Positions 8,792 through 17,029 of a stretch of DNA of 64,000 bases are shown here, piece after piece. Under the pieces are notes generated by a model. That model had not been told where the DNA came from. It worked only from the letters and a program-made list of their open reading frames with translations, and did no database searches. The stretch spans positions 1 to 64,000 of the forward strand of contig NZ_SMUS01000010.1 in the NCBI RefSeq assembly GCF_004353185.1, given 5' to 3'. Position 1 is the stretch's first letter. The number at the start of each line of letters is the position of its first letter. The DNA is from Clostridium cuniculi. GTDB lineage: Bacteria > Bacillota > Clostridia > Clostridiales > Clostridiaceae. The position numbers and the translations under genes are program-made.

Positions 8792-8977
8792 ATTACTCTC
8801 CTTATTTGCTACAAATTTTACTCCATGGATAGTATAACATAAATTTTAATTTTATCTTAATAACATATTAAGATACTAATATTTCTTATTTTCTAGTTTT
8901 ATCTTCATAATAATACTAACTAATAACTCTATATTCATATAATATTAGAGATAAAGTTTATTTTAAAGGAGTAAGCA

Positions 8978-9607
8978 ATGAAAAAATATCTATTAACTAT
9001 TTTTACTTTGCTATCATTAACTTTCTTTCTTTTTAGCTGTACAAATGTAAATGATAAAACAATAACTGAAGAAAATAATTCTAATATTTCTAGTAGTGAA
9101 TCATCAAAGTCAGATAATGAAGAATATGTTGAAGAGGAAATTGATAAAAATAATTCCGAAGATAATATTGTTAATAAGAATTGTAGAATTTTTTATTATC
9201 ATTGTTCTGATAATTGCTATTATTATAAAGATACTGTAATTGCAGTAAAAGATAATGCATTAGTTTCTTCACTTACAGAAGAGTTAAAAAAAGAAGTAAA
9301 ATCTGGAATTTCCATATTACCAGAAAGTCTTTATGTTAAAAGTGCAAAATTAGATAGAAGTAATGATCTATTAACTGTAGACTTATCTGCTGATTATTAT
9401 AATAGTATAAAAAATCTTGGAAGTGGTCCTGAAGGTGGAATTTTAGATAGTTTAATGTATACTTATTGTTATAATTATGATGTTAATAATTTTATTCTCT
9501 TAATAGATGGCAAACCTTATACCGGAAATCATATAATCCTTGAAGATGGAGAATCTTTTTCTGTTAATTATGATAATATTAAAGATTATCTAAAACCTTT
9601 AGAATAA
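8978..9607 (+). CDS. GerMN-domain lipoprotein
   Basis: A 209-residue protein with a lipoprotein signal (MKKYLLTIFTLLSLTFFLFSC, Cys about residue 21), an acidic, Ser/Asn/Glu-rich linker to about residue 65, then a GerMN (PF10646) domain with the family's LTVDLSADYYN and an SGPEGGILDSLMYTY helix. GerM-type proteins act in sporulation or spore germination in Bacillus and Clostridium; the precise role here is unknown. Start chosen by AAAGGAG. It is followed by a long-loop terminator. Confidence 0.85.
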   Translation: MKKYLLTIFTLLSLTFFLFSCTNVNDKTITEENNSNISSSESSKSDNEEYVEEEIDKNNSEDNIVNKNCRIFYYHCSDNCYYYKDTVIAVKDNALVSSLTEELKKEVKSGISILPESLYVKSAKLDRSNDLLTVDLSADYYNSIKNLGSGPEGGILDSLMYTYCYNYDVNNFILLIDGKPYTGNHIILEDGESFSVNYDNIKDYLKPLE

Positions 9608-9617
9608 TACAAATAAA

Positions 9618-9686
9618 AAAGCTGGTACATCCCTTTCTAAACAAAATACTTCCTGATCTTTTATATTTCATTTATGTACCAGCTTT
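9618..9686. terminator. Bidirectional long-loop terminator
   Basis: Perfect arms AAAGCTGGTACAT (9618-9630) and ATGTACCAGCTTT (9674-9686) enclose a 43-base loop. T-rich sequence follows on both strands. It serves the convergent genes on either side. Confidence 0.75.
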
Positions 9687-9733
9687 AATAATTATTTAAT
9701 TGTAAAGTTAAGTTAAAATATTATGTCTTATCT

Positions 9734-10024
9734 CTATAAAAGTTCAGTTTGTGATTGAATATTTTTAAGTTTAATATAAAACTCTTTAAACCTTTTTGCT
9801 GAAAAAATCTCTAATCCATCTAAATCATCTTCAAAAATATACCCTATCTCACTTAAACTGTACTCAACAGTTCTATTATTCTTTAATGTAAAAACTATAG
9901 TATCCCCACACTCATTAAAATTTACATTAACTAATTGATTTTCTTCTTCTGTTCTTTTGATTAGTTCCTTAATTGTTTCTACTGCTTCTTCTGCTAATTC
10001 AAGTAGCTTGTCCTGTGTACTCAT
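9734..10024 (-). CDS. Small hypothetical protein
   Basis: A 96-residue soluble protein, acidic, with an N-terminal amphipathic helix rich in Glu and Lys and a C-terminal half of probable beta-alpha character (YSLSEIGYIFEDD). No family recognised. Two ATGs are possible. The second, at 10024, is chosen because AGGGGG directly abuts the first ATG and has normal spacing only for the second. Function unknown. Confidence 0.65.
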   Translation of the reverse strand: MSTQDKLLELAEEAVETIKELIKRTEEENQLVNVNFNECGDTIVFTLKNNRTVEYSLSEIGYIFEDDLDGLEIFSAKRFKEFYIKLKNIQSQTELL

Positions 10025-10232
10025 AACCATCCCCCTAAAAAATATGACTCTAAGTTCTTACAAGTTAATTATACAAGATATATTTAAATCAGCTTGTCGA
10101 ATCTTGTTCTTAATTTATTGGTAATATCCACCTTCATATCCAATGAACTATAAATTATCCATTTATAAAGGTTTATTTTTATAATAAATCTTAATAGAGC
10201 TATTAAAACAGCTTAAAGTATAATATTACCTT

Positions 10233-10616
10233 CTATTTTTCATATAATTCAAGTGGTAATTTATCTGGATCTTCGAAAAAAGTAAATTTTCTTAATGTAA
10301 ACTCATCTATTCTTATAGGCTCACATTTTATTCCATTTTTTTCTAAATACCTTACAGTTTCTTCAATATCATCAACTTCCAAAGCAAGATGTCTAAGTCC
10401 CCTTGCTTCAGGATAACTTACTCTCTCAGGCGCATTTTTAAATGAAAATAATTCTATTTGACTATCACCAATCTCCAAATCTAATTTGTAAGATTCTCTT
10501 TCTTCTCTATATACTTCTCTAATAATCTTAAGACCTAATATTTCAGTATAAAACTTTTTTGATACTTCATAATTTGAACAAATTACTGCTACGTGATGTA
10601 TTTTATTTATCTTCAT
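10233..10616 (-). CDS. VOC (glyoxalase/bleomycin-resistance) family metalloenzyme
   Basis: A 127-residue single-domain VOC protein beginning IHHVAVICSNYEVSKKFY, with FYTEILGLK, the metal-ligand Glu in IELFSF, His in RGLRHLALEVDD and a final Glu in LPLELYEK. The four ligand positions (H, E, H, E) of lactoylglutathione-lyase-like proteins are all present. The exact substrate cannot be assigned; small VOC proteins of this type are often annotated GloA-like. It lies 27 bp after the redox-type protein at 10644-11117 and may be co-transcribed with it. Confidence 0.85.
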   Translation of the reverse strand: MKINKIHHVAVICSNYEVSKKFYTEILGLKIIREVYREERESYKLDLEIGDSQIELFSFKNAPERVSYPEARGLRHLALEVDDIEETVRYLEKNGIKCEPIRIDEFTLRKFTFFEDPDKLPLELYEK

Positions 10617-10643
10617 AATTTTTTCTCCATAAAACTCATAAAA

Positions 10644-11117
10644 TTATTTATCAATATTTTTTAAATTAAACTCTCTAACTACTATTTCAGCTACTTTTTC
10701 TGCAACTAATCCTGTAAAATGGATACACTGTTCCTTATGCTCACCTTGTGACATATCAAATTCTTTTGTTAATATACGACAACATAAAGCATTCTTACCA
10801 TTGGCTACCTTAAAATAATCATGTAGTTCTTTTGCTACTTCCAAATTCTTTTCAACCTTAGGATCATTTTGCACTGTTCGTCCAAAAAATAGCCCTAATG
10901 CCATTACCCCTCCTGAAACTGCTCCACATAAACATTTTGATCTACCTATTCCAACTGGAAATCCAGATGCCATTGCAATAACAATTTCAGGTATATCTAA
11001 TTCAAAATTGCTTCTAATACTACTCATTACTGCTTCAGAACAGAAAAATCCCCCTCTAAATAAATCCTCAGCATCCTTTTTTACCTTATTAATACTAATC
11101 TCCGTTTTCATTTGCAT
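10644..11117 (-). CDS. C_GCAxxG_C_C family (PF09719-like) redox protein
   Basis: A 157-residue protein with the family's spaced cysteines: FFCSEAV near residue 25, KCLCGAVSGGVMALGL near residue 61 (variant of GCAxxG), CCRILTKEF and QCIHF later. Members are thought to bind a metal or Fe-S centre and are common in anaerobes, but no reaction is established. The start has GGGAGG eight bases upstream. Probably co-transcribed with the VOC gene downstream. Confidence 0.85.
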   Translation of the reverse strand: MQMKTEISINKVKKDAEDLFRGGFFCSEAVMSSIRSNFELDIPEIVIAMASGFPVGIGRSKCLCGAVSGGVMALGLFFGRTVQNDPKVEKNLEVAKELHDYFKVANGKNALCCRILTKEFDMSQGEHKEQCIHFTGLVAEKVAEIVVREFNLKNIDK

Positions 11118-11368
11118 TTTTAACGCCTCCCAAAGTAAATATATAAATAAATACTTTTATAAACTATAACTTGATTCAATGTCCCTAATTGGTATTTTAC
11201 GGAATAATACTATTTATTTCAATAAAAAAATAAGACGCTAAATATCTTGTCCTATCTAACATCTTATTTAATACCCTTTTATACCATAATTGATTTACCC
11301 TAAATACCATAAATAAACTATAAGGAACCTTCCCCATCAGCCCCTATAAGCTTACAATTTAAATTCTC

Positions 11369-11488
11369 TTAATACCCTAATGTATCTTCATATTCCTTAA
11401 GTATAGCATCTTCTTTAGATGATTTTACTTCATCTTTTTTCTCTTTTACTTCCTCATTCATTTCTACAACTTTTGATTCATCAACCAT
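11369..11488 (-). CDS. Small highly charged 39-residue protein
   Basis: A short ORF with a clean ribosome site (GGGAGGATTTAAT then ATG) encodes a 39-residue peptide beginning MVDESKVVEMNEEVKEKK and ending EDTLGY. It is almost entirely Glu, Lys, Asp and Val, so likely one helix. No family recognised. The rest of the 11118-11687 gap shows only AT-rich sequence and the hairpin at 11641-11682. Expression is likely from the strong SD but unproven. Confidence 0.5.
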   Translation of the reverse strand: MVDESKVVEMNEEVKEKKDEVKSSKEDAILKEYEDTLGY

Positions 11489-11640
11489 ATTAAATCCTCC
11501 CGCTTTATATTTTGTATACGTTTTCTTGTTATGTATTTATTATATCATATTATTTATATTTTTCCATATATTTTTCTATAATTTTCTGATTTTTTTCTAC
11601 TTTTACTAAAAACATTGCTTCACCACTAATATTTTTTTAT

Positions 11641-11682
11641 TTACCTCTAGTTTATATGTATTCTTATCAAAACTAGAGGTAA
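11641..11682. other. Hairpin after the unknown gene at 11688
   Basis: Perfect 13-bp arms TTACCTCTAGTTT (11641-11653) and AAACTAGAGGTAA (11670-11682) lie six bases beyond the stop codon of the gene at 11688-12299. The minus-strand 3' flank is A-rich rather than T-rich, so it is not a textbook intrinsic terminator; it may protect the 3' end or mark a processing site. Confidence 0.45.
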
Positions 11683-11687
11683 TTTAC

Positions 11688-12299
11688 CTATGGAGTTAAT
11701 ATTGGTAATGTTTCATCTTCTAATATACAATATCTTATATTGTTGTTTGTTAAATTACATATATTATTTTCAAGGATAAAATTAAAAACTATCCTAACCC
11801 TTATGTTATTAATTACAAAAATCTGTCCATTTTCCCTAGTTCCTAGCATATTAAAAATATTTAATGCTATATTTTGATGTTGTTGCCCAATAACAATTGT
11901 AATAACTTCTGGACATGTACAATCCTTTCTACACTCCAAATATTCCTTGTGCAATGCCCATATTATATCATTTCTATCTAAAATACTCCTTATTAGAGAT
12001 ATAACCTCAAATGTTCTACTTCTTTCTTTCTCAAAAATATAAGCTTTCATTTCTCCTTCTATACTTCCAATAGAGTTATTTACTATACCATTAATAACAT
12101 TATAAAGATTACTAAAATACCTCTTTCTAAACTCTACAAAACTACTTTTAATTAAAAATTCACAATCACTATCATTATTTTTTAATATCTTCTTATAAAC
12201 TCTCTTTTCAGCCTTATAATACTTCTTCCTTATTTCAGCAACCTTTTTCCTGCATAAGATTTCTTTTAAATTACTCACTTCCTGAATATCTGATGACAT
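11688..12299 (-). CDS. Hypothetical protein
   Basis: A 203-residue protein of no recognised family. The N-terminal 80 residues are basic and helical (CRKKVAEIRKKYYKAEKR). A middle segment carries Cys residues (LECRKDCTCPE near residue 125), and the C-terminal 60 residues are hydrophobic and beta-like (VITIVIGQQ, IRVRIVFNFI). No signal peptide. It lies alone between a hairpin downstream and a GC-rich palindrome upstream. Confidence 0.6.
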   Translation of the reverse strand: MSSDIQEVSNLKEILCRKKVAEIRKKYYKAEKRVYKKILKNNDSDCEFLIKSSFVEFRKRYFSNLYNVINGIVNNSIGSIEGEMKAYIFEKERSRTFEVISLIRSILDRNDIIWALHKEYLECRKDCTCPEVITIVIGQQHQNIALNIFNMLGTRENGQIFVINNIRVRIVFNFILENNICNLTNNNIRYCILEDETLPILTP

Positions 12300-12371
12300 A
12301 TACTTCCTCCAAATATATCACTCTTATTATAATTCTACATATGAATACCTCTTTTTATTCTAAGAAATACA

Positions 12372-12410
12372 CCTCCGGGGTTAATCCAATATTTGGATTG
12401 ACCCCGGAGG
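12372..12410. repeat. Dispersed GC-rich palindrome, copy 2
   Basis: Arms CCTCCGGGGTTAATCCAA (12372-12389) and TTGGATTGACCCCGGAGG (12393-12410) pair with one mismatch around a three-base loop. It sits 22 bp beyond the stop of the GH5 gene, where it probably acts as the terminator. Confidence 0.85.
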
Positions 12411-12431
12411 TTCATACATTATATGGAAATT

Positions 12432-14561
12432 CTATTTATTTGATTCTTTCTTCTTGAAAAATATAAATGAACCTACAGCTACAAGTGCTAATGCTATTCC
12501 ACATATAACTGTTGTACCAACTACAGCTCCAGTCTTAGGTAATGTGTCCTTTCCTGAAACAGTACTTTGATTTGTATTACCTGGTTTTGAGTTCTCTGGA
12601 TTTGAATTCACAGAACCATTATTATTTTCATTTTTATTTTCATTTTTATCATCTGATTCACCAGTGCCTGGCTTTTGATTATTTTCTTCTTCGCCTGGAT
12701 TTTCTCCATCTGGATTTTCTCCATCTGTATTTTCATCCCCTGGATTTTGGTTTTCATCCCCTTTTCCATCCTCTTCTTCAGACTGTTGGTTTCCAACTCC
12801 AGTTATAGTAGATCCATCCTTTAATAAAGTGTACTCAACTATTTGACCATCATAGAATTCAAAAGACAACTTAATTTCTCCATCATTTATAGAAGAATCA
12901 TTAAAGAAATTATTATAAATTTCTATTGTACCATTTTCATAATCAGCCATAAATGCACTACTGTATTGTAAATATCTCCACCAGCTAGAGTTAGGTCCAA
13001 CTACATTCCCCTCTTTATCGAAAGCAGTAGCACGTCTTAATTTTGCTCCATTAAATTTAGTTGGAATACTAAATCCTTCTGTAGTTCCTTCAGCATTTGA
13101 TAATATTGGTTGTGTATATTTTTCTAAATATTGATGCCAATCAGCACCTGCAGAAAATTTCATTACTAAATCAGCAATATTTCCATACTCATTTTCTGCT
13201 AAAGAATTAAATTTATTGTTTACAAAGTCTTTTGAAAGAATAACTTTAGATTCTTCCTTATTGTAAGTATAATCAACACCTTCAGTTAACCCTTCAATTC
13301 CTTCAAAATCATTACCATTTAAAGTTAACTCTATTTCTAAATTTTCATCTACTTTATCTGATAAGTAAATTGTATTTAATCCTGTAGAATAAGATGATCT
13401 TTCTCCATTTATACCAGCTTCTAAAGCATTTCCAACTAAAGGCTTTTTCCAAGAATAATCTTCTGTATCTAATCTATCAATTCCTGATCCATTATCCCAG
13501 AACATTATACTTATATCATTTTCATCTGCTAAATAATTAATATAATCATAATACTTTAATTCTTCACCTAATTGATTACATTCATTACCGGCATCATAAC
13601 CTAATAATCCCCATTCACCAACTACAACACCAATTCCATTTTCTATGAAAGTATTATAAACTGTATCAAACATTTCATCTGCTGCTTTTCTTGCTGTATA
13701 CTCATTACTCCAATCAAAAAGAGGTTCATCAAATCCTGTTCTACCAAGGTTTGCACTAAATACCCATTCACTATAATAATGTACTGTAGCAATAATATTT
13801 TCATCATTTAAGCTAGTAATTAAATTCTTTAGTGGTTCACTATTTTTTGATTCATGATTTGTATCCATTGTAGGCATTACTATCATTCTTGTATCATTTC
13901 TTCCACCTGAATTACGAATAATCTCATATGCAGCTAAATTAAGCATATCTAATCTATCTTGCTTTGAAATATCACCATCAGCATTAAATCTAGGTTCATT
14001 TATAGTTTCAAAGCATACCTTTTCATCAATATCCTTAAATTCATCAGCAAGCTGTTCCCATAAATCCACATATATCTTATACTCTACTGCTTCTTTGTCA
14101 CCATTCCAATCAGCAAGCCATATCCAAGAATCATGGTGAAGGTTAATCATTACATAAAGACCTTCCTCTACTGCCCAGTTAACAACTTCTTTATATCTAT
14201 CTAACCATTCTTGATTTATTACATATTTCCCATCTACCTCTGAATATCTTCTATAAGCTGTAAATGGAATTCTTATACTATCATATCCCTTTTCTTTAAT
14301 TTCTTTTATAAGCTCTCTAGTTACAGCTGGATTACCCCAAGCTTCCTCACCTTTATCTTCACTATTTAAGTCTAAGTCAACCCCATCAAAGGTATTTCCC
14401 AAATTCCAGCCTTTCCCCATAGCCTCAACATATTTTTGAGATTCAGTTTTACTGCTCTCTTCTGCAAATGTAGTATCTTCTCCTATAAATGCTAATGAAG
14501 TAGCTACAGATAGTGTTAACATACTAGCCATCAATTTCTTTAAAATTTTTCCTCTTTTCAT
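12432..14561 (-). CDS. Secreted, sortase-anchored GH5 endoglucanase with X2-type module
   Basis: A 709-residue surface enzyme. Domains: signal peptide (about residues 1-33), GH5 catalytic domain (to about 380) with GKGWNLGNTFD, LHHDSW, acid/base Glu in ETINEPRF (about E189) and nucleophile Glu in VVGEWGLLGYD (about E315), then a CBM_X2-like immunoglobulin module and a further beta module. A long Glu/Asn/Gly/Pro-rich linker precedes DTLPKTG, a hydrophobic helix and KKKES. The LPKTG places it covalently on the cell wall. A beta-1,4-glucan-type substrate is inferred. The ATG with GGGGGAG is chosen; the frame extends 13 codons further upstream. Monocistronic, with a cre-like site upstream. Confidence 0.88.
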   Translation of the reverse strand: MKRGKILKKLMASMLTLSVATSLAFIGEDTTFAEESSKTESQKYVEAMGKGWNLGNTFDGVDLDLNSEDKGEEAWGNPAVTRELIKEIKEKGYDSIRIPFTAYRRYSEVDGKYVINQEWLDRYKEVVNWAVEEGLYVMINLHHDSWIWLADWNGDKEAVEYKIYVDLWEQLADEFKDIDEKVCFETINEPRFNADGDISKQDRLDMLNLAAYEIIRNSGGRNDTRMIVMPTMDTNHESKNSEPLKNLITSLNDENIIATVHYYSEWVFSANLGRTGFDEPLFDWSNEYTARKAADEMFDTVYNTFIENGIGVVVGEWGLLGYDAGNECNQLGEELKYYDYINYLADENDISIMFWDNGSGIDRLDTEDYSWKKPLVGNALEAGINGERSSYSTGLNTIYLSDKVDENLEIELTLNGNDFEGIEGLTEGVDYTYNKEESKVILSKDFVNNKFNSLAENEYGNIADLVMKFSAGADWHQYLEKYTQPILSNAEGTTEGFSIPTKFNGAKLRRATAFDKEGNVVGPNSSWWRYLQYSSAFMADYENGTIEIYNNFFNDSSINDGEIKLSFEFYDGQIVEYTLLKDGSTITGVGNQQSEEEDGKGDENQNPGDENTDGENPDGENPGEEENNQKPGTGESDDKNENKNENNNGSVNSNPENSKPGNTNQSTVSGKDTLPKTGAVVGTTVICGIALALVAVGSFIFFKKKESNK

Positions 14562-14608
14562 AATATTCTCCCCCTTTGATTTGTTAATAAAAATTCTCAA
14601 TTAACTAA

Positions 14609-14622
14609 TGTAAATGTTAACA
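14609..14622 (-). promoter_or_regulatory. Candidate catabolite-repression (cre-like) site before the GH5 gene
   Basis: TGTAAATGTTAACA differs from a cre-type consensus mainly at the central CG. It lies 48 bp upstream of the start codon. A similar sequence, GGTAAATGTTTACA, precedes the GH43 arabinanase gene. Confidence 0.35.
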
Positions 14623-14840
14623 TAAATGTTGCAACTTAAAAACACTACTTTTTTTATATAAAAATCATCATTTTTTATACATTCAGTCTTATATATGTCT
14701 ACTTCCATGAAATTAATCTCTATGTTAAATATATTATAAATATTTTTTACTTGGTAGATTGTTCAATAACATTTATAATATAATAAAACTCACAATTATT
14801 ATATATTGTGTATTTATATTAATTTATGGTAGGTATTTTT

Positions 14841-15203
14841 ATGAATATTAAAGAAAAGTTTAAAGCTATTAGAAATAATTATGTAATTAATCAAGTTGAA
14901 AATATTATATTACCAAATTTTGAATGTAGTAATACAACTAGAAAAAAGTTTATTTTTATAGGAAGAGTTCAAAAAGTTGGATTTAGGTTTGAAGTATCAT
15001 TACTAGCTAAAAAATTAGGTCTTACTGGTTGGGTGAAAAATACTCCTCAAGGTGAAGTTGAAGCCGAAATTCAAGGAGAAAAAGATAAAATTGACTTTTT
15101 AGTGCAATTCATGAAATCTCTAAAAAGAATTAAGATAATAGAAATTAAAGAGCAAATAATAGATGTTGTTTGCATAGAAGATGAATTTATAATTATTAAA
15201 TAA
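14841..15203 (+). CDS. Acylphosphatase with N-terminal extension
   Basis: About 120 residues. The last 88 form an acylphosphatase domain with the phosphate-binding loop GRVQKVGFRF (catalytic Arg) and the catalytic Asn in GWVKNTPQGEVEAEIQG. About 35 residues precede the domain, longer than the usual 90-residue enzyme, and look helical and basic. The enzyme hydrolyses carboxyl-phosphate bonds such as that of acetyl phosphate. The ATG at 14841 is preferred (GGTAGG upstream) over the one at 14826. Cytoplasmic, monocistronic. Confidence 0.85.
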   Translation: MNIKEKFKAIRNNYVINQVENIILPNFECSNTTRKKFIFIGRVQKVGFRFEVSLLAKKLGLTGWVKNTPQGEVEAEIQGEKDKIDFLVQFMKSLKRIKIIEIKEQIIDVVCIEDEFIIIK

Positions 15204-15275
15204 ATTTACATATAATAAAATTTCTAAATTAGAAAACTAATCTCAAAGTTAGCTAACGTAACCTAAATTTAAAAT

Positions 15276-15320
15276 AGCAATGGTAAGTTAAAATATCTTA
15301 CTTACCATTGCTAACTTTAT
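15276..15320. terminator. Bidirectional terminator between acylphosphatase and radical SAM genes
   Basis: Arms AGCAATGGTAAG (15276-15287) and CTTACCATTGCT (15301-15312). The plus-strand tail is AACTTTATT and the minus-strand tail is ATTTTAAATT. It serves both convergent genes. Confidence 0.8.
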
Positions 15321-16009
15321 TAATCTCCTACACCAAAATCAGTATTATGATATAACACCTCAATTGTTGGATGATCATCTAAATAGCTATATTCTTTTCT
15401 AAACCATTGAACTAATTCTTCATCTCTTTTTATAGATGTAGTATTGTCAACAAAAACATTAATTGTTCCATACTTGAAATTCTCTAAAAGTATTTCTATG
15501 TCTTTTCTAATCATATCTTTAGTTTGACCCTTTATTCCTACCATTAAACATACAGATTGGAATTTTTCAGCCACCTCTTTAGCATCTTTAAACTTAGCAT
15601 TTTTATTTAAAAAATTATTTCTAAAATCGTAATCAAATGTTTCAACACCAATTTTAAATATTATAGGTATATTAAAGAAGTTTTTAATTTCATCTAATCT
15701 ATTTCTATAGCACCAGTGGCTTTCAAAAAATAGCAATTTAATCTTTTTTTCATCTACTATTTTCTTTATATAATTCATAGTTTCTTTAGGTATTTCAAAA
15801 CAACTACCTGAATTAATAACTTCAAGTACTCCAAACTCACCAGTTATGTTATCTAAGACTTCTTTATTTAACTTATTTAACTCCTCTTCATCTCTACCAT
15901 TATCATCAATATAATCACAAAAACTACATTTCCCCCAAATACATGGGAATGACCTTAATAAAACAATTTCTCTATTATTTTTATTGGTGATTTTATTATA
16001 TCTATCCAT
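15320..16009 (-). CDS. Radical SAM enzyme, probable queuosine-salvage (QueL-like) lyase
   Basis: A 229-residue radical SAM protein. The cluster motif CIWGKCSFCDY lies near residue 25, followed by VINSGSCFEIP and a TIM-barrel-like succession ending with IEVLYHNTDFG. It is short for the superfamily. It lies downstream of an ECF S component controlled by a preQ1-I riboswitch. In Clostridioides difficile an ECF transporter and a radical SAM lyase (QueL) act together to salvage queuine from queuosine. The match in context is good; the exact reaction is inferred. The second ATG is chosen because AGGAG abuts the first. Confidence 0.7.
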   Translation of the reverse strand: MDRYNKITNKNNREIVLLRSFPCIWGKCSFCDYIDDNGRDEEELNKLNKEVLDNITGEFGVLEVINSGSCFEIPKETMNYIKKIVDEKKIKLLFFESHWCYRNRLDEIKNFFNIPIIFKIGVETFDYDFRNNFLNKNAKFKDAKEVAEKFQSVCLMVGIKGQTKDMIRKDIEILLENFKYGTINVFVDNTTSIKRDEELVQWFRKEYSYLDDHPTIEVLYHNTDFGVGD

Positions 16010-16101
16010 ATTCATCTCCTATATAATACAGCTTGTCTGTTCTAATTTTAATTATATTTATATAATTTCTATAGGTTATTTCAAAAAATCTAATATATAC
16101 A

Positions 16102-16653
16102 TTAATTTTGGAAATTAAAATTTTTAGGCATAACTTTTATAACATTAAATACTAATAATACGATTATCATCTTATCAATAAATTCTGTTAATATCTGAGT
16201 TATAAATACACTTGGCACTAAACCTAATCCTAAACTATTTAAGTACATTACAATTATTGAATTTCCTGATGAAGTTATTCCTCCAAATACAAATGCTGAT
16301 GCAATTGCAGCAACAAAGGCTGAACAAGATGCAATTAATAATGTACTAAATGGCATTATAGCCTTCTTCTTAAATGCTCCTTTTCTATAAAGAACTCCAG
16401 CTAAAAATCCTACTATAATTTGTGATGGTATAAAATATAGCGCATATGGATCAAAAGTTAATGTAGTTATTGAATAACTCAATATACCAGTAATAACTCC
16501 TGCCATTGGTCCAAATAGAAATGCCACTATAAATGTCCCTATTGTATCTAAGAAAATAGGTAATTTTAATGCAACTGCAATCAATGCTCCTATAACATTT
16601 ACACCTACACATAAGGATATAAGTACCAATTTACTAGTATTGTTTTTTTTCAT
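16102..16653 (-). CDS. ECF transporter S component for a queuosine precursor
   Basis: A 183-residue protein with about six membrane helices, a conserved N-terminal GVNVIGALIAVALKLPIFLDTIG, FGPMAGVITGILSY and a central FIPSQIIVGFLAGVLYRKGAF, typical of QueT/QrtT-type ECF S components. It needs an energising EcfAA'T module from elsewhere in the genome. A preQ1-I riboswitch plus terminator in its leader gives direct evidence that the substrate belongs to the queuosine pathway. A radical SAM gene follows 92 bp downstream. Confidence 0.8.
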   Translation of the reverse strand: MKKNNTSKLVLISLCVGVNVIGALIAVALKLPIFLDTIGTFIVAFLFGPMAGVITGILSYSITTLTFDPYALYFIPSQIIVGFLAGVLYRKGAFKKKAIMPFSTLLIASCSAFVAAIASAFVFGGITSSGNSIIVMYLNSLGLGLVPSVFITQILTEFIDKMIIVLLVFNVIKVMPKNFNFQN

Positions 16654-16683
16654 TTTTCCACTCCTCCTATTTAGTAATAGTAA

Positions 16684-16740
16684 GAGAGGTTTCTTCTGCC
16701 TTCCAAAACAAATAGACCTCTAAGTTATAACTTAGAGGTC
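16684..16740 (-). promoter_or_regulatory. Riboswitch expression platform (terminator and anti-aptamer sequence)
   Basis: A perfect 26-bp palindrome at 16715-16740 (half-site GACCTCTAAGTTA) is followed on the minus strand by U-rich TATTTGTTTTGG, forming a terminator in the leader. Further down, AACCTCTC (complement of 16684-16691) is complementary to the aptamer's 5' GAGAGGTT, and the palindrome itself contains ACCTCT. Alternative pairing between these and the aptamer could switch termination. Confidence 0.65.
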
Positions 16741-16800
16741 CTATAAACAAAACATATTCTTATTAAGTTATAAAATAACATATTTATTTTATAACTAAGC

Positions 16801-16838
16801 CTAGTTTTTTATAGAGGGATGGTCATACGAACCTCTCC
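16801..16838 (-). promoter_or_regulatory. preQ1-I riboswitch aptamer
   Basis: Read on the minus strand, the aptamer starts GAGAGGTTC, continues through a short loop to CCCTCTATAAAAAACTAG. This matches the class I preQ1 pattern: an AGAGG/CCTCT stem, a C-rich segment and an A-rich tail ending ACTA that forms the pseudoknot. It lies about 150 bp upstream of the ECF S-component gene. Confidence 0.9.
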
Positions 16839-16872
16839 TAGTATTTCTACTAGATTTATAAATTTATTTAAC

Positions 16873-16901
16873 ATTATATCTTCATTACTTATTTTTTGCA
16901 A
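16873..16901 (-). promoter_or_regulatory. Promoter of the preQ1-controlled operon
   Basis: On the minus strand TTGCAA (16896-16901) and TATAAT (16873-16878) have a 17-bp spacer. Transcription would begin near 16866, about 28 bp before the riboswitch aptamer. Confidence 0.7.
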
Positions 16902-17029
16902 TACTAATATTTAACATAATCATTAGAAATCTTAAAATAAATTGACTCATATGTCCAAGTTATGTTAAACTTAATATATTGTTACATCTGTATATACACT
17001 TGTTAATTCAAAAAGGAGACGTATTATTT

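Noticed and set aside
11641-11682. Intrinsic terminator for the gene at 11688
   Set aside because: The stem is perfect but the minus-strand flank is A-rich, so the U-tract is missing; kept only as a hairpin.
12542-12808. Open frames on both strands in the GH5 linker
   Set aside because: They arise from the repetitive Glu/Asn/Gly/Pro linker of the GH5 gene and have no ribosome site.
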